Positions 40,114 through 48,105 of a stretch of 64,000 nt of DNA are shown piece by piece (positions within the stretch are counted from its first letter, which is position 1; every line of letters begins with the position of its first letter). Origin of the DNA: Pseudonocardia xinjiangensis (GTDB lineage Bacteria > Actinomycetota > Actinomycetes > Mycobacteriales > Pseudonocardiaceae); contig NZ_JAAXKY010000009.1 of assembly GCF_012911925.1 (NCBI RefSeq), positions 1-64,000 on the forward strand, written 5' to 3'. The position numbers and the translations under genes were made by a program. A model generated the notes under the pieces. That model ran no database searches, had not been told where the DNA came from, and was given only the letters and a program-made list of their open reading frames with translations.

Positions 40114-40740
40114 TCAACTCCCGGCCTGCATGCCGCTGAGCAGGATCTCTGCGAGTTCGGATGCGTAGTCGCGTGGATCGATGTCGGGATGGTCGTCGAG
40201 GTACGCGAGCATGATGTCGATCGAGCCCTGGTAGGTGACCGCCATGACTCTGGGGTCGAAGTCACGGAGGCTGCCCTCGGCCTGGCCGCGGCGGAACAGC
40301 TCCTCCTGCCCGAGGTAGGTCTCCTCGTAGAAGTCGGCAACCACCCGTTCGGCGCCGTCGGACCGGTGAAGGTTGTGCACGATGCGGTTCAGCGCGATCA
40401 GTTCGTCCCGATGGGTCAGGATCTGCAAGGCGGCCTGGCGCAGGGCGGCGCGGATGATGTCCGGCACTGGCTGGTCCAGGTCGAGCGTGTCGACGATCTG
40501 TTGCCGCATGGTCTCCATCGTCACCTTCGCCGTGGATTCCATGAGGTTGTCCTTGCCGGTGAAGTAGCGCCAGACCAACCCCTTGGCGACATCGGCGCGC
40601 GCGGCTATCCGGGTCAACGACGCGCCCTCGTAGCCGTGGTCGACAACCTCCTGGATCGCCGCCACCATGATCTGCTTCCGTCGTTGATCCTCACTGAGGC
40701 GTTGTCGCGGGCCGCGCGACGGGCGCGAGGTGGCCGTCAT
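40114..40740 (-). CDS. TetR-family regulator
   Basis: A 208-residue regulator. EVVDHGYEGASLTRIAARAD followed by VAKGLVWRYFTGKDNLM is the helix-turn-helix. The C-terminal domain has QAALQILTHRDELIALNRIV and TYQGSIDIMLAYLDDHPDID, with no recognisable ligand clue. It lies upstream of the membrane protein/SDR pair in the same direction, and tandem TTGAC/GTCAA repeats sit between. ATG start; an Arg/Lys-rich leader (SRPSRGPRQRLSEDQRRKQI) precedes the DNA-binding helix. Confidence 0.88.
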   Translation of the reverse strand: MTATSRPSRGPRQRLSEDQRRKQIMVAAIQEVVDHGYEGASLTRIAARADVAKGLVWRYFTGKDNLMESTAKVTMETMRQQIVDTLDLDQPVPDIIRAALRQAALQILTHRDELIALNRIVHNLHRSDGAERVVADFYEETYLGQEELFRRGQAEGSLRDFDPRVMAVTYQGSIDIMLAYLDDHPDIDPRDYASELAEILLSGMQAGS

Positions 40741-40884
40741 GACAGCGTCGACTCCACAGGCTTCGCATCCACGACGTGCACGCTACTGACCACCCATCGG
40801 GTCGAGGCCGGCTGACCTCGGGCCTGCACCGATGCCGTGACACCCCGCGGGACCCCGGCCGAGCAGTTGACCGGACGGTCCCGG

Positions 40885-41847
40885 TCAGCGTCGCCGAGCC
40901 GGGTGCAGGTGGCTGCGCAGGAAGGCGAGGATCTCCTGGCGCGCGGGGCGGGCGGCCGGTACGAGGCCGGGGGTGCTGAGGAAACTGTGGGTGGCCTTCG
41001 GGTAGCGGACCAGCCGGGCGTCGACGCCGTCCTCGCGGAGCCGTTCGACGTACCGGTGTCCGTGGTCGGCCAGCGGATCCAGCGCCGCCGTGACGACCAG
41101 GGTTGGCGGTAGATCAGCGAGGTTCTCGTACATGAGCGGAGACACGCTGCGTGGGTCGAGAGTGGGCGGCACGCTCAGCTTGCGGCCCGCGCGCAGCCGC
41201 GACAGCGGGAGCGTGGGGTTGTCAGCGTTCTCGCTGATCGAGGGATAGTCGGCCATGGTCCCGGTCCAGTCCGTGCTCGGATAGTTGAGCACCTGGGCAC
41301 CGAGCGGTGGGCCGTCCTTCCGGGCGCGCAGTGCGATGAGCGCGGCGATCATCCCGCCGACACTCTCGCCCATGACCGCGACGGCGGCGGGGTCGACACC
41401 CCAGTCGACTGCGTCGTCGACAAGCCGGACGAGGGTGTCGTAGCCGTCCTCGACCGGCTGGGGCAGCGGGTGTTGCGGGGCCAACCGGTACTCCACCGAG
41501 ACCACCACCGCTGGGCAGCGGGCCGCGAGATGGCTGTTGAGCCAGTCGTTCTGCGCGGCGGTGCCCGCGATGAAACCTCCACCGTGGAACGAGACGATCA
41601 GGGGTAGCGCCCGGTCGGCGTTCTTCGGGCGGTGTACCCGCAGCACCAGGCGGCGGCCCGGGAGATCGACCGTGGACTCCCCGATGCGGGCGCGTCTGGC
41701 CGGCAGGCCGGTGATGATCCGGGCGGCTCGTGACGACCCGTTGCGGTTGGCCGCGTCGCGCGCGGCGATCACCTCGTCCTGGGTCATGGCCTCCCAGTCA
41801 TGGGCGTCCTTGAGAATGCGGGTGCCCAGTGGGGCTCTGCCTCTCAT
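40885..41847 (-). CDS. Alpha/beta hydrolase, hormone-sensitive-lipase family esterase
   Basis: A 320-residue carboxylesterase. VSFHGGGFIAG is the oxyanion-hole HGGG motif, MGESVGG holds the nucleophile Ser, and a late LDPLADHG and ATHSF supply Asp and His. These define the HSL/bacterial class IV family, which acts on short-chain esters in the cytosol. The ATG at 41847 has GGGAGA seven bases upstream. It lies 141 bp downstream of an AraC-type regulator on the same strand, with tandem 11-12-bp repeats in the gap that could be that regulator's binding site. Confidence 0.88.
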   Translation of the reverse strand: MRGRAPLGTRILKDAHDWEAMTQDEVIAARDAANRNGSSRAARIITGLPARRARIGESTVDLPGRRLVLRVHRPKNADRALPLIVSFHGGGFIAGTAAQNDWLNSHLAARCPAVVVSVEYRLAPQHPLPQPVEDGYDTLVRLVDDAVDWGVDPAAVAVMGESVGGMIAALIALRARKDGPPLGAQVLNYPSTDWTGTMADYPSISENADNPTLPLSRLRAGRKLSVPPTLDPRSVSPLMYENLADLPPTLVVTAALDPLADHGHRYVERLREDGVDARLVRYPKATHSFLSTPGLVPAARPARQEILAFLRSHLHPARRR

Positions 41848-41915
41848 GGTGCGTGTCTCCCACCGTCCGGCAATGGCTCGAAAGCCACCGCGCGCTGTCA
41901 CAGACGGCTGTCAGC

Positions 41916-41938
41916 ATCACCGGCGTATCACCGGCTGT
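41916..41938. promoter_or_regulatory. Tandem direct repeat, possible AraC site
   Basis: ATCACCGGCGT is followed directly by ATCACCGGCTGT. AraC-family regulators typically bind direct repeats, and an AraC-type gene lies immediately upstream of the esterase whose promoter this is. The call rests on position and pattern only. Confidence 0.35.
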
Positions 41939-41987
41939 ATTGGAGAAATGTCCCGCTCGGCCGGTCAGCGATGAGCGCCGATCCGGG

Positions 41988-42836
41988 TCAGACCCTGGGT
42001 GCTTGCTCCTGCGCAGTCCATGCGACGTCATCGACGGCGAGCCATGGCGCGACGGCCACGGCCGTGGCCGTCATGCCGGCAAAGGCCATGACATCCCGGC
42101 ACAGGTGGGACTGATCGACGAAGCCGCTCTCAGCCGCCACCGACGCGGCGCTGTGCCCCGCAGCGAGGCGGTGCACCGCGTGGTCGAAACGGACCAGCGT
42201 CGCGGCGCGCTTGGGACTGAGACCGGTCTGTGCCCGGAACCGGGACCACAACCGCTTACGGCTCCATCCCACCTCGGTCGCCAACCGCTCGACCCTGACC
42301 TGGCCACGGCTCGACACGATCTGCGCCCAGGCGAAGGCGACCTCCGGATCCACCGCCCGGCCTGCCGCATGCCGCCGCGCGAGCGCTGCCTCCATGATCG
42401 CGAACCGGCCCTCCCACGACCCGGCAGCGCGCAGTTGCTCCCGGGTCCGCGCCGCGTCGCGCCCCCAGAACTCCTCGAGGGCGACCACCGTCGCGCCCAA
42501 CCCCGGCGAGCCACCCAGCACCGCGTGCGCGACCACCGGCGAAAGCCGCACCTGGAGAAGGTCGACAGCGCTGCCGTGCCCTCGAACGGTGCCGGAGGTC
42601 AGGCCGACGACGACGTCGCCTTGCTGCCGCTCACCGCCGACGCCGTCGACGAGCAGCGCGTCGCCGAAGTCGATGAATACCGTCAGCGCCGGGTACGGGA
42701 CGACCTGGAGCTCGACCGGACCTTCCGCTCGACCGCGGAACCCGGCCATGCTGACCCCTGTCGTGAGGCTCGGCGCCGGTGGGACCGCGACGTCCAACTC
42801 GACCCCGGCCACCCGAACCGACTCGACGGGTCGCAT
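41988..42836 (-). CDS. AraC-family transcriptional regulator
   Basis: A 282-residue regulator. The C-terminal DNA-binding domain has RVERLATEVGWSRKRLWSRF and then ASVAAESGFVDQSHLCRDVM, the two AraC helix-turn-helix units. The N-terminal half (TVFIDFGDALLVDG and similar beta strands) is a cupin-like sensing domain without an obvious ligand. Start is the ATG opening MRPVESVRVAG. It probably activates the esterase downstream. Confidence 0.87.
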   Translation of the reverse strand: MRPVESVRVAGVELDVAVPPAPSLTTGVSMAGFRGRAEGPVELQVVPYPALTVFIDFGDALLVDGVGGERQQGDVVVGLTSGTVRGHGSAVDLLQVRLSPVVAHAVLGGSPGLGATVVALEEFWGRDAARTREQLRAAGSWEGRFAIMEAALARRHAAGRAVDPEVAFAWAQIVSSRGQVRVERLATEVGWSRKRLWSRFRAQTGLSPKRAATLVRFDHAVHRLAAGHSAASVAAESGFVDQSHLCRDVMAFAGMTATAVAVAPWLAVDDVAWTAQEQAPRV

Positions 42837-42904
42837 CCAGCCATGCTAGCGGCGCTGATCGTCCGAGTCGGGGCACGGCGGAGAGTCACCACGACCGGAC
42901 GCGA

Positions 42905-44149
42905 TCAGGCAGGCTCGGCCGGTTCCCGGGCCCGGGTGAATCCGCGGGCGCCGGGTGCCGCGGCGGCGGCGGCCGGGGCGAGGAGGCAGACCAGCGTGCA
43001 CGCGAGCAGGACCGGTCCCGTGCCGAAGGTAGCCATCGCCGGGGCGATCAGGGCGAGCCCGAGCGGGGCGAGGCCGTAGGAGAACAGGAAGTCGATCGAG
43101 GAGACGCGGGCGAGCAGTCGTGGGTCGACCTCGCGCTGGGTCGCGGTGAACCACGGGACGTTGAACAGCTCGATGCCGATCCCCGTCACGACGTACGCGG
43201 CGACGACGAGGAGCGCCGGTACGGGCAGCAGCAGTGACAGCGGTGCGAGCGCGTAGAGGCCGAGACCGGCCAGCGCGACCCAGCCCGGCCACGGCGGCCG
43301 CCAGCGGGCGATGACCAGCGCGCCGAGCAGGGCACCAGCGGTGTAGCCCGTGGTGGCGGCGGCGAGCACGACCTCGGTGCCGTAGCGGTCGCGGGAGACG
43401 AGCGGCAGTGCGACGCCGGTTGCCGAGTAGCCGGTGGCGATCACTGCCGTCAACGCGCCGAGTCCGGCGAGGAACCACGGGTGGCGTCGCGCCTCCCGCA
43501 GCCCCTCACCGAACTCGCGGCCGAACGACGGCCGTTCGGGGCGGTTGGTGGCATCGGCTGCGCCTCGGGGTGGGACGAGGGCCGCGACGAGCCACAGGAC
43601 TCCGGTGCCGACGACCAGCGCCCGGACGTCGGCCACGAGCGCGAGCAGTGCCGCGGCGCTCGGCGCGACCAGGACGGTGACGCGGACGGCGATGGTGACC
43701 GCCGCGTTGGCCTGCTGCCGCCTTCCGGGGTCGACGACCTCGGCGACCAGCGCCTGGAACGCCGGTCGGCATGCGCCCTGCCCGGCCCCGACGACTGCTG
43801 CTGCGGCGGCGGTCAGCAGGACCGAGCCGTCAACGCCGAGTGCGACGACCGGGCTGGCCAGCGCGGCCGCTCCGGCCGACCAGCCGACGACCCGCCGGCG
43901 CGGGTAGCGGTCGGCGAGTACCCCGGCGACCGGGACCGCCGCGAGGAACCCGAGCGTGCGGGCGGCCAGTGCGAGACCGAGCTCGACGGCGGTGACGAGG
44001 CCGTCGAGCAGCGCGAGGCCGACCAGAAACGGCAACGCCCAGGTGGCCAGACCGGAGGCCGTGGTCCCGATCCACAGCCGCAGGAACGCCGGCTCGCGCA
44101 GGACCGAGCGAGCCGGTGCGGCCGTGGCCGGTGGCGGCGGCGGTGTCAC
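42905..44149 (-). CDS. MFS exporter in Zur-box locus (putative metallophore exporter)
   Basis: A 414-residue, roughly 12-segment major-facilitator protein. FLRLWIGTTASGLATWALPF opens it, and GVLADRYPRRRVVGWS is the MFS loop 2-3 motif. The family resembles EntS-like and macrolide-type drug exporters. The GTG at 44149 overlaps the stop of a 33-codon ORF as GTGA. It is divergent from the methyltransferase-to-ABC-transporter operon across a Fur/Zur-type box. In such loci an MFS protein usually exports the newly made chelator. Confidence 0.85.
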   Translation of the reverse strand: MTPPPPPATAAPARSVLREPAFLRLWIGTTASGLATWALPFLVGLALLDGLVTAVELGLALAARTLGFLAAVPVAGVLADRYPRRRVVGWSAGAAALASPVVALGVDGSVLLTAAAAAVVGAGQGACRPAFQALVAEVVDPGRRQQANAAVTIAVRVTVLVAPSAAALLALVADVRALVVGTGVLWLVAALVPPRGAADATNRPERPSFGREFGEGLREARRHPWFLAGLGALTAVIATGYSATGVALPLVSRDRYGTEVVLAAATTGYTAGALLGALVIARWRPPWPGWVALAGLGLYALAPLSLLLPVPALLVVAAYVVTGIGIELFNVPWFTATQREVDPRLLARVSSIDFLFSYGLAPLGLALIAPAMATFGTGPVLLACTLVCLLAPAAAAAAPGARGFTRAREPAEPA

Positions 44150-44247
44150 GCGCGACCGCTCTCGTCCAGGTGGGGGAGGTCCGCGGGCTGGAAGAGGTCG
44201 AGCAGCGCGCGCAGCTCGACACCCGTGAGCGGCGCAGTGCGGGGCAT
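44146..44247 (-). CDS. 33-residue small ORF translationally coupled to MFS exporter
   Basis: ATG at 44247 is preceded by GGAGAGGA at ideal spacing, while the MFS gene's own GTG has no comparable site. The product is MPRTAPLTGVELRALLDLFQ followed by PADLPHLDESGRA, an amphipathic helix with an acidic His-containing tail. Its TGA overlaps the exporter's GTG. It could be a coupling leader peptide or a small functional protein; I do not recognise the sequence. Confidence 0.6.
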   Translation of the reverse strand: MPRTAPLTGVELRALLDLFQPADLPHLDESGRA

Positions 44248-44356
44248 CCGAGTCCTCTCCGGGATGTCGGCCCAGGTTCCTGCAGCAGGCTTGCAAGAGA
44301 GAGAAGCATGCAGCATGAGCATCCGCGGCCTCCCCCTCCATGGTCAAGACTCCCTC

Positions 44357-44384
44357 TTGTTTTGGTAATGATAATCATTAACAT
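44357..44384 (+). promoter_or_regulatory. Promoter of metal locus, likely leaderless transcript
   Basis: TTGTTT (44357-44362) and TAACAT (44379-44384) are spaced 16 bp apart and point to a transcription start near the methyltransferase ATG at 44392. No ribosome-binding site is seen between. The Zur-type box fills the spacer and the -10. Confidence 0.5.
44363..44383. promoter_or_regulatory. Fur-family box, most likely Zur
   Basis: The core TAATGATAATCATTA (44366-44380) is a perfect 7-1-7 inverted repeat extended by TG and CA at its outer ends. It matches the AATGAT/ATCATT pattern of actinobacterial Zur boxes and the classical Fur 19-mer at 17 of 19 positions. Iron control in actinobacteria is mainly through DtxR/IdeR, so zinc control is the better guess. 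It is the only such site seen between the divergent transcription units. Confidence 0.75.
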
Positions 44385-44391
44385 AGCTCGC

Positions 44392-45165
44392 ATGATCCCG
44401 ACCCGCCCCGTGCTGCCGGGCGTCGCCGCCGACTGGGAGCTGCACGACCGGCTGCCCCAGACCCTGTCGCCCGACGTGATCCGTGCGATCAACCCGCCGA
44501 GCCGGGCCATCCACGAGCACCGCCGCTACTCGTGGAACGGGTGGGACTTCGAGCTCCCGCCCGGGGTGTTCCAGCCGGGTGCCACCAGCAGGCTGGTGCA
44601 CAGCCGGCTGCTCGACGGCACGCTTCCGGTGGCGGGCCTGCGCTACGCCGCGATGGGGTCCGGGCTCGGGGTCGAGGCCGTGGTGGCCGGCGTGCGCGGG
44701 GCGGCGGCCGTGTACGCCCTCGACGTGCACCCGGAGAGTGTGCGGACCACGGTGAGGCACTTCGAGCGGATCGTGGGTCCGGCCGGCCCGCCGTTGCACC
44801 CGGTGGTCGCCGACGTCTGGGAAGGCTTTCCCGACGGCGTCCAGGTCGACGTGGTCACGTTCAACCCGCCCGCGATCGAGCTGCCGCTGTCGGACGACCC
44901 GGACATCGCGCGGAACCTCTGCGTAGGCCGCGAGATCGCGGCGCGGTTCTTCGCTCAGCTCGTGGGACGCGACCTGCTGGCGTCCGGTGGGGTCGTGTAC
45001 CTGATCGTCTCCAACACCGCTCCGCTGCGCGAGATCGTGGCGATCGCGCTCGACGCCGGGTTCGGCGCCGAGGTCGTGCACGTGGAGGACTGGCCAGGCG
45101 ACGACGTCCAGACGTACCTGTTCGCGCTGCGTCGCGCAGGCACCTGCCCGGTGTCCGACCGCTGA
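44392..45165 (+). CDS. Class I SAM-dependent methyltransferase-like enzyme in Zur-box locus
   Basis: A 257-residue protein. The SAM-binding loop is AAMGSGLGVEAVVAGV with YALDVHPESV after strand two, and FNPPAIELP is the NPP motif found in N-methyltransferases of the HemK/RlmG type. The N-terminal 80 residues (WNGWDFELPPGVFQPGATSR) are reminiscent of post-SAM amino-group transferases. It might methylate or transfer an aminocarboxypropyl group to the PLP-enzyme product; the sequence cannot tell which. First gene of the operon, ATG nine bases after the Zur-type box. The next gene starts on its stop codon. Confidence 0.75.
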   Translation: MIPTRPVLPGVAADWELHDRLPQTLSPDVIRAINPPSRAIHEHRRYSWNGWDFELPPGVFQPGATSRLVHSRLLDGTLPVAGLRYAAMGSGLGVEAVVAGVRGAAAVYALDVHPESVRTTVRHFERIVGPAGPPLHPVVADVWEGFPDGVQVDVVTFNPPAIELPLSDDPDIARNLCVGREIAARFFAQLVGRDLLASGGVVYLIVSNTAPLREIVAIALDAGFGAEVVHVEDWPGDDVQTYLFALRRAGTCPVSDR

Positions 45166-46205
45166 TGCACCGGCACTACGCGGAAGCGATCGCGGATCCC
45201 GACCTCATCCAGATCGAACCGGGACTGGTGTGCCTGCGGTTCGAGATCATGAAGGTGCGCTCGGCCCTCGGCGCCGTGCGGCATCTGCTCGACGCCGGAC
45301 TGGTGCGCCGCGGCGACACGCTCGTCGACAGTTCCAGCGGGATCTACGCGCACGCCCTCGCCCTGGCCTGCCACCGGCACGGCATGCGGTGCCACATCGT
45401 CGGCTCCACCACGGTGGACCGGACGTTGCGCGTGCAGCTCGAGATCCTCGGCGCGACGCTGGAGCAGGTGCGTCCGTCGGCGGACCTCAAGCTCGACCAG
45501 AACCTGCGGGTGCAGCGGGTGGGGGAGCTGTTGCTGGCGCACCCCGACTACCACTGGATGCGGCAGTACCACGACGGCGTGCACTACGTCGGCTACCGGT
45601 CGGTGGCCGACACGGTCGGGCAGGAGCTGCCGTCAGGCCCGCTCACCGTCGTGGGCGGCGTCGGAACCGGGGCGTCGACCGGAGCGCTGGCCACCTACCT
45701 GCGTCAGGCGGGTCGTGACGTCGAGCTGGTAGGGATCCAGCCGTTCGGCAGCGTCACCTTCGGCGCGGAGCACACCTCGGACCCGGACATGATCATCGCC
45801 GGCATCGGGAGCTCGATCGAGTTCCGCAACGTCCGTCGTGACCTGTACGACCGCCTGCACTGGATGGCGTTCACCTACGCGCGGGCCGGCGCCGTGGCGC
45901 TGCTGCGCACGAGCGGTGTGTTCGCCGGTCTCTCGGCCGGCGCCGCCTACCTGGTCGCCCGCCACGAGCGCCACCGGGCTCCGGACCGGACGGTGGTGTT
46001 CCTGTCGCCCGACACCGGGCACCGCTACGTCGACGCGGCCTTCGAAGGCCACGAGCGCGTCCCCGCGGTGGACGGCCTGGCCCCCGAATCCGTCGAGAGC
46101 GTGCACGACCTGGTCCTGCCCTGGTCGACCACCGACGTAGTTCCGGGTTCCCGTGGTGCCGACGCCCGGGATGCGCGGTCTCAGCGCGCGGGCACCCGGT
46201 CATGA
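45165..46205 (+). CDS. PLP-dependent cysteine-synthase-like enzyme in Zur-box locus
   Basis: A 346-residue fold-type II PLP enzyme. FEIMKVRSALG supplies the Schiff-base Lys (about K30), SSSGIYAHALAL replaces the usual substrate loop after LVDSSSG, and GGVGTGASTGALATYL is the phosphate-binding glycine loop. Relatives such as SbnA replace the beta-substituent of O-phosphoserine or O-acetylserine with an amino group to build siderophore precursors, and Zur-controlled EDDS synthesis in Amycolatopsis is reported to use a cysteine-synthase-like enzyme. A similar beta-replacement here is plausible. The ATG shares one base with the preceding stop, and the next gene overlaps by four bases. Confidence 0.78.
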   Translation: MHRHYAEAIADPDLIQIEPGLVCLRFEIMKVRSALGAVRHLLDAGLVRRGDTLVDSSSGIYAHALALACHRHGMRCHIVGSTTVDRTLRVQLEILGATLEQVRPSADLKLDQNLRVQRVGELLLAHPDYHWMRQYHDGVHYVGYRSVADTVGQELPSGPLTVVGGVGTGASTGALATYLRQAGRDVELVGIQPFGSVTFGAEHTSDPDMIIAGIGSSIEFRNVRRDLYDRLHWMAFTYARAGAVALLRTSGVFAGLSAGAAYLVARHERHRAPDRTVVFLSPDTGHRYVDAAFEGHERVPAVDGLAPESVESVHDLVLPWSTTDVVPGSRGADARDARSQRAGTRS

Positions 46206-47011
46206 CGCCGGCGACGGTGGGCGTGCTCACGGCGGACGTCCTCGCCGGCCGGTACGGGCCCTCGCCGGCGGACCTGGTGGCGACCAGCGTGTTCTGGGTC
46301 CACCACGGCACGCGCCTCGCGGGCGGCACCACGACGTACCGCAACCAGTACCTGCTGGTCCGCGTCGGGGCGGTGTTCGGGGCCTGCGCCTTCGAGGCCG
46401 GGGAGGTCGATCCGGAGGTTTGCGCGGCCGCGTCGGGCAGTCCGCTGGACGTACTGCTGCGCGCCGGGCCGGGGGCGCTGCGGACCGCCGCCCTCGACGC
46501 CTACCTGGCTGCCCAAGCCCCGCACCGGGACTCGGTCGCGACGCCCGTCGTGCTCCCGGCCGGACCGCCCGAGGCCAGGGCCCAGGCCCGCGACACGGCC
46601 GTCGCCGGGCTGCTCGACGTGGCTCCTGGCGCGCGGGTGGCGCTGATCGGCGTGGTCAACCCGCTGGTCGCCGCCATCCGGGACCGCGGGGCCGAGCCCC
46701 TGCTCTGTGACCTGAACCTGCGGGTCACACAGTGGGGAGATCCGGTCACCGCCGTCATGGCCGACGTCCTCGAGACGGCGGACGCGGTGGTCGCCACCGG
46801 CATGACGCTTGGCAACGGCACGTTCGACCTGATCCTCGACCGTTGCCGGGAGCGGGCCGTCCCGCTGATCGTCTATGCGCAGACGGCCAGTGCGGTCGCC
46901 CGGGCTTTCGTCGGCGGTGGGGTCACCGCGCTGTCGGCCGAGCCCTTCCCGTTCTCGCAGTTCAGCGCCGACCCCACCGTCCTCTACCTCTACCGGGAAG
47001 GGCGCTCGTGA
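46202..47011 (+). CDS. DUF364-type Rossmann protein, putative heavy-metal chelation family
   Basis: A 269-residue protein. The C-terminal half (GARVALIGVVNPLVAAIRDR, ADAVVATGMTLGNGTFDLIL, VPLIVYAQTASAVARAF) follows the DUF364 Rossmann-like domain, annotated in Pfam as putative heavy-metal chelation. The N-terminal half corresponds to its usual enolase-N-like partner domain. No reaction is established for the family. Its fixed position between a PLP enzyme and a metal-type ABC importer suggests a role in making or handling the chelator-metal complex. ATGA overlap with the gene upstream, GTGA with the one downstream. Confidence 0.72.
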   Translation: MTPATVGVLTADVLAGRYGPSPADLVATSVFWVHHGTRLAGGTTTYRNQYLLVRVGAVFGACAFEAGEVDPEVCAAASGSPLDVLLRAGPGALRTAALDAYLAAQAPHRDSVATPVVLPAGPPEARAQARDTAVAGLLDVAPGARVALIGVVNPLVAAIRDRGAEPLLCDLNLRVTQWGDPVTAVMADVLETADAVVATGMTLGNGTFDLILDRCRERAVPLIVYAQTASAVARAFVGGGVTALSAEPFPFSQFSADPTVLYLYREGRS

Positions 47012-48105
47012 CGGCGCCGCACGGCATCGACGCAGCCGCCGCGGCGCCCGCACGGCCTGCGGCCGGCCCGACGTCGGTCGGGTTGGTGGTCGCCGCAACC
47101 GGGCTCTTCCTGGTGCTGCTGGCCTCGATCGTCGTGGCGATCGGGCTCGGTCCTGCGGTGATCAGCCCGGGGGAGACCGCGCGCTACCTCTGGGCGGCGC
47201 TGAGCGGCGGCCGGATCTCCGCGTCCGAGGTCCCCGCCTACCAGATCATCTGGCAGGTGCGGACACCCCGGGTGCTCCTGGCCGCCGCCGTGGGCGCAGG
47301 CCTCGGGGTGGTCGGGGTGGCCGTCCAGGCCATGGTGCGCAACGCGCTGGCCGACCCGTTCGTCCTGGGCGTGTCGTCCGGGGCGTCGGTGGGGGCGGTC
47401 ACCGTGATCGTCTTCGGGGTCCTGGCGGGCCTGGGCATCCACGCGGTGTCGATCGGAGCCTTCCTCGGCGCCGCACTGGCGTCGGTCCTGGTCTACGCGG
47501 CGTCGGTTACGCGGGCCGGGATCACGCCGTTGCGTCTGGTGCTGACCGGCATCGCGCTGTCCTTCGGGTTCCAGGCCGTGATGAGCGTGCTCATCTACCT
47601 CGCGCCGGACGGGGAGGCCACCAGCACCGTGCTGTTCTGGACGATGGGCAGCTTCGGCGCGGCCACGTGGCAGTCGCTGCCGGTGGTCGCCGCGGTCGTC
47701 GTGCTCGGCGCGGTGGTGCTGCGCCGGTACGGGCGCTCGCTGGACGCGATGGCTCTCGGCGACGAGACGGCGGTCAGCCTGGGAGTCGACACCACTGCGG
47801 TACGCACCGCCCTGTTCGTGCTGACCTCGCTGATGACCGGAGCGATGGTGGCCGTGAGCGGGGCGATCGGGTTCGTCGGGCTGGTCATGCCGCACCTGGT
47901 CCGCCTGGTGGTGGGGGCCGGCCACGCCAAGGTCCTGGTCGTCACCCCGCTGGTCGGAGCCGTCTTCATGGTGTGGGTCGACCTGCTCTCCCGCACCGTG
48001 GTCGCTCCACGTGAGCTGCCGCTCGGGGCGATCACCGCGCTCGTCGGGGTTCCGGTCTTCGTCGTCCTGATGCGTCGGCGCGGCTACCTGTTCGGCGGTC
48101 GCTGA
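47008..48105 (+). CDS. FecCD/BtuC-type ABC permease
   Basis: A 365-residue permease with about ten membrane segments. LPLGAITALVGVPVFVVLMR is the typical C-terminal end of FecCD permeases, RTPRVLLAAAVGAGLGVVGV the N-terminal signature, and GFVGLVMPHLVRL the coupling helix region. A single permease gene indicates a homodimer. It imports siderophores, cobalamin, heme or metal chelates. Part of the Zur-box operon. Confidence 0.9.
   Translation: MTAPHGIDAAAAAPARPAAGPTSVGLVVAATGLFLVLLASIVVAIGLGPAVISPGETARYLWAALSGGRISASEVPAYQIIWQVRTPRVLLAAAVGAGLGVVGVAVQAMVRNALADPFVLGVSSGASVGAVTVIVFGVLAGLGIHAVSIGAFLGAALASVLVYAASVTRAGITPLRLVLTGIALSFGFQAVMSVLIYLAPDGEATSTVLFWTMGSFGAATWQSLPVVAAVVVLGAVVLRRYGRSLDAMALGDETAVSLGVDTTAVRTALFVLTSLMTGAMVAVSGAIGFVGLVMPHLVRLVVGAGHAKVLVVTPLVGAVFMVWVDLLSRTVVAPRELPLGAITALVGVPVFVVLMRRRGYLFGGR

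Noticed and set aside
44116-44391. In-frame upstream extension of the methyltransferase
   Set aside because: It would place translation through the Zur-type box and promoter, and the extension is not protein-like.
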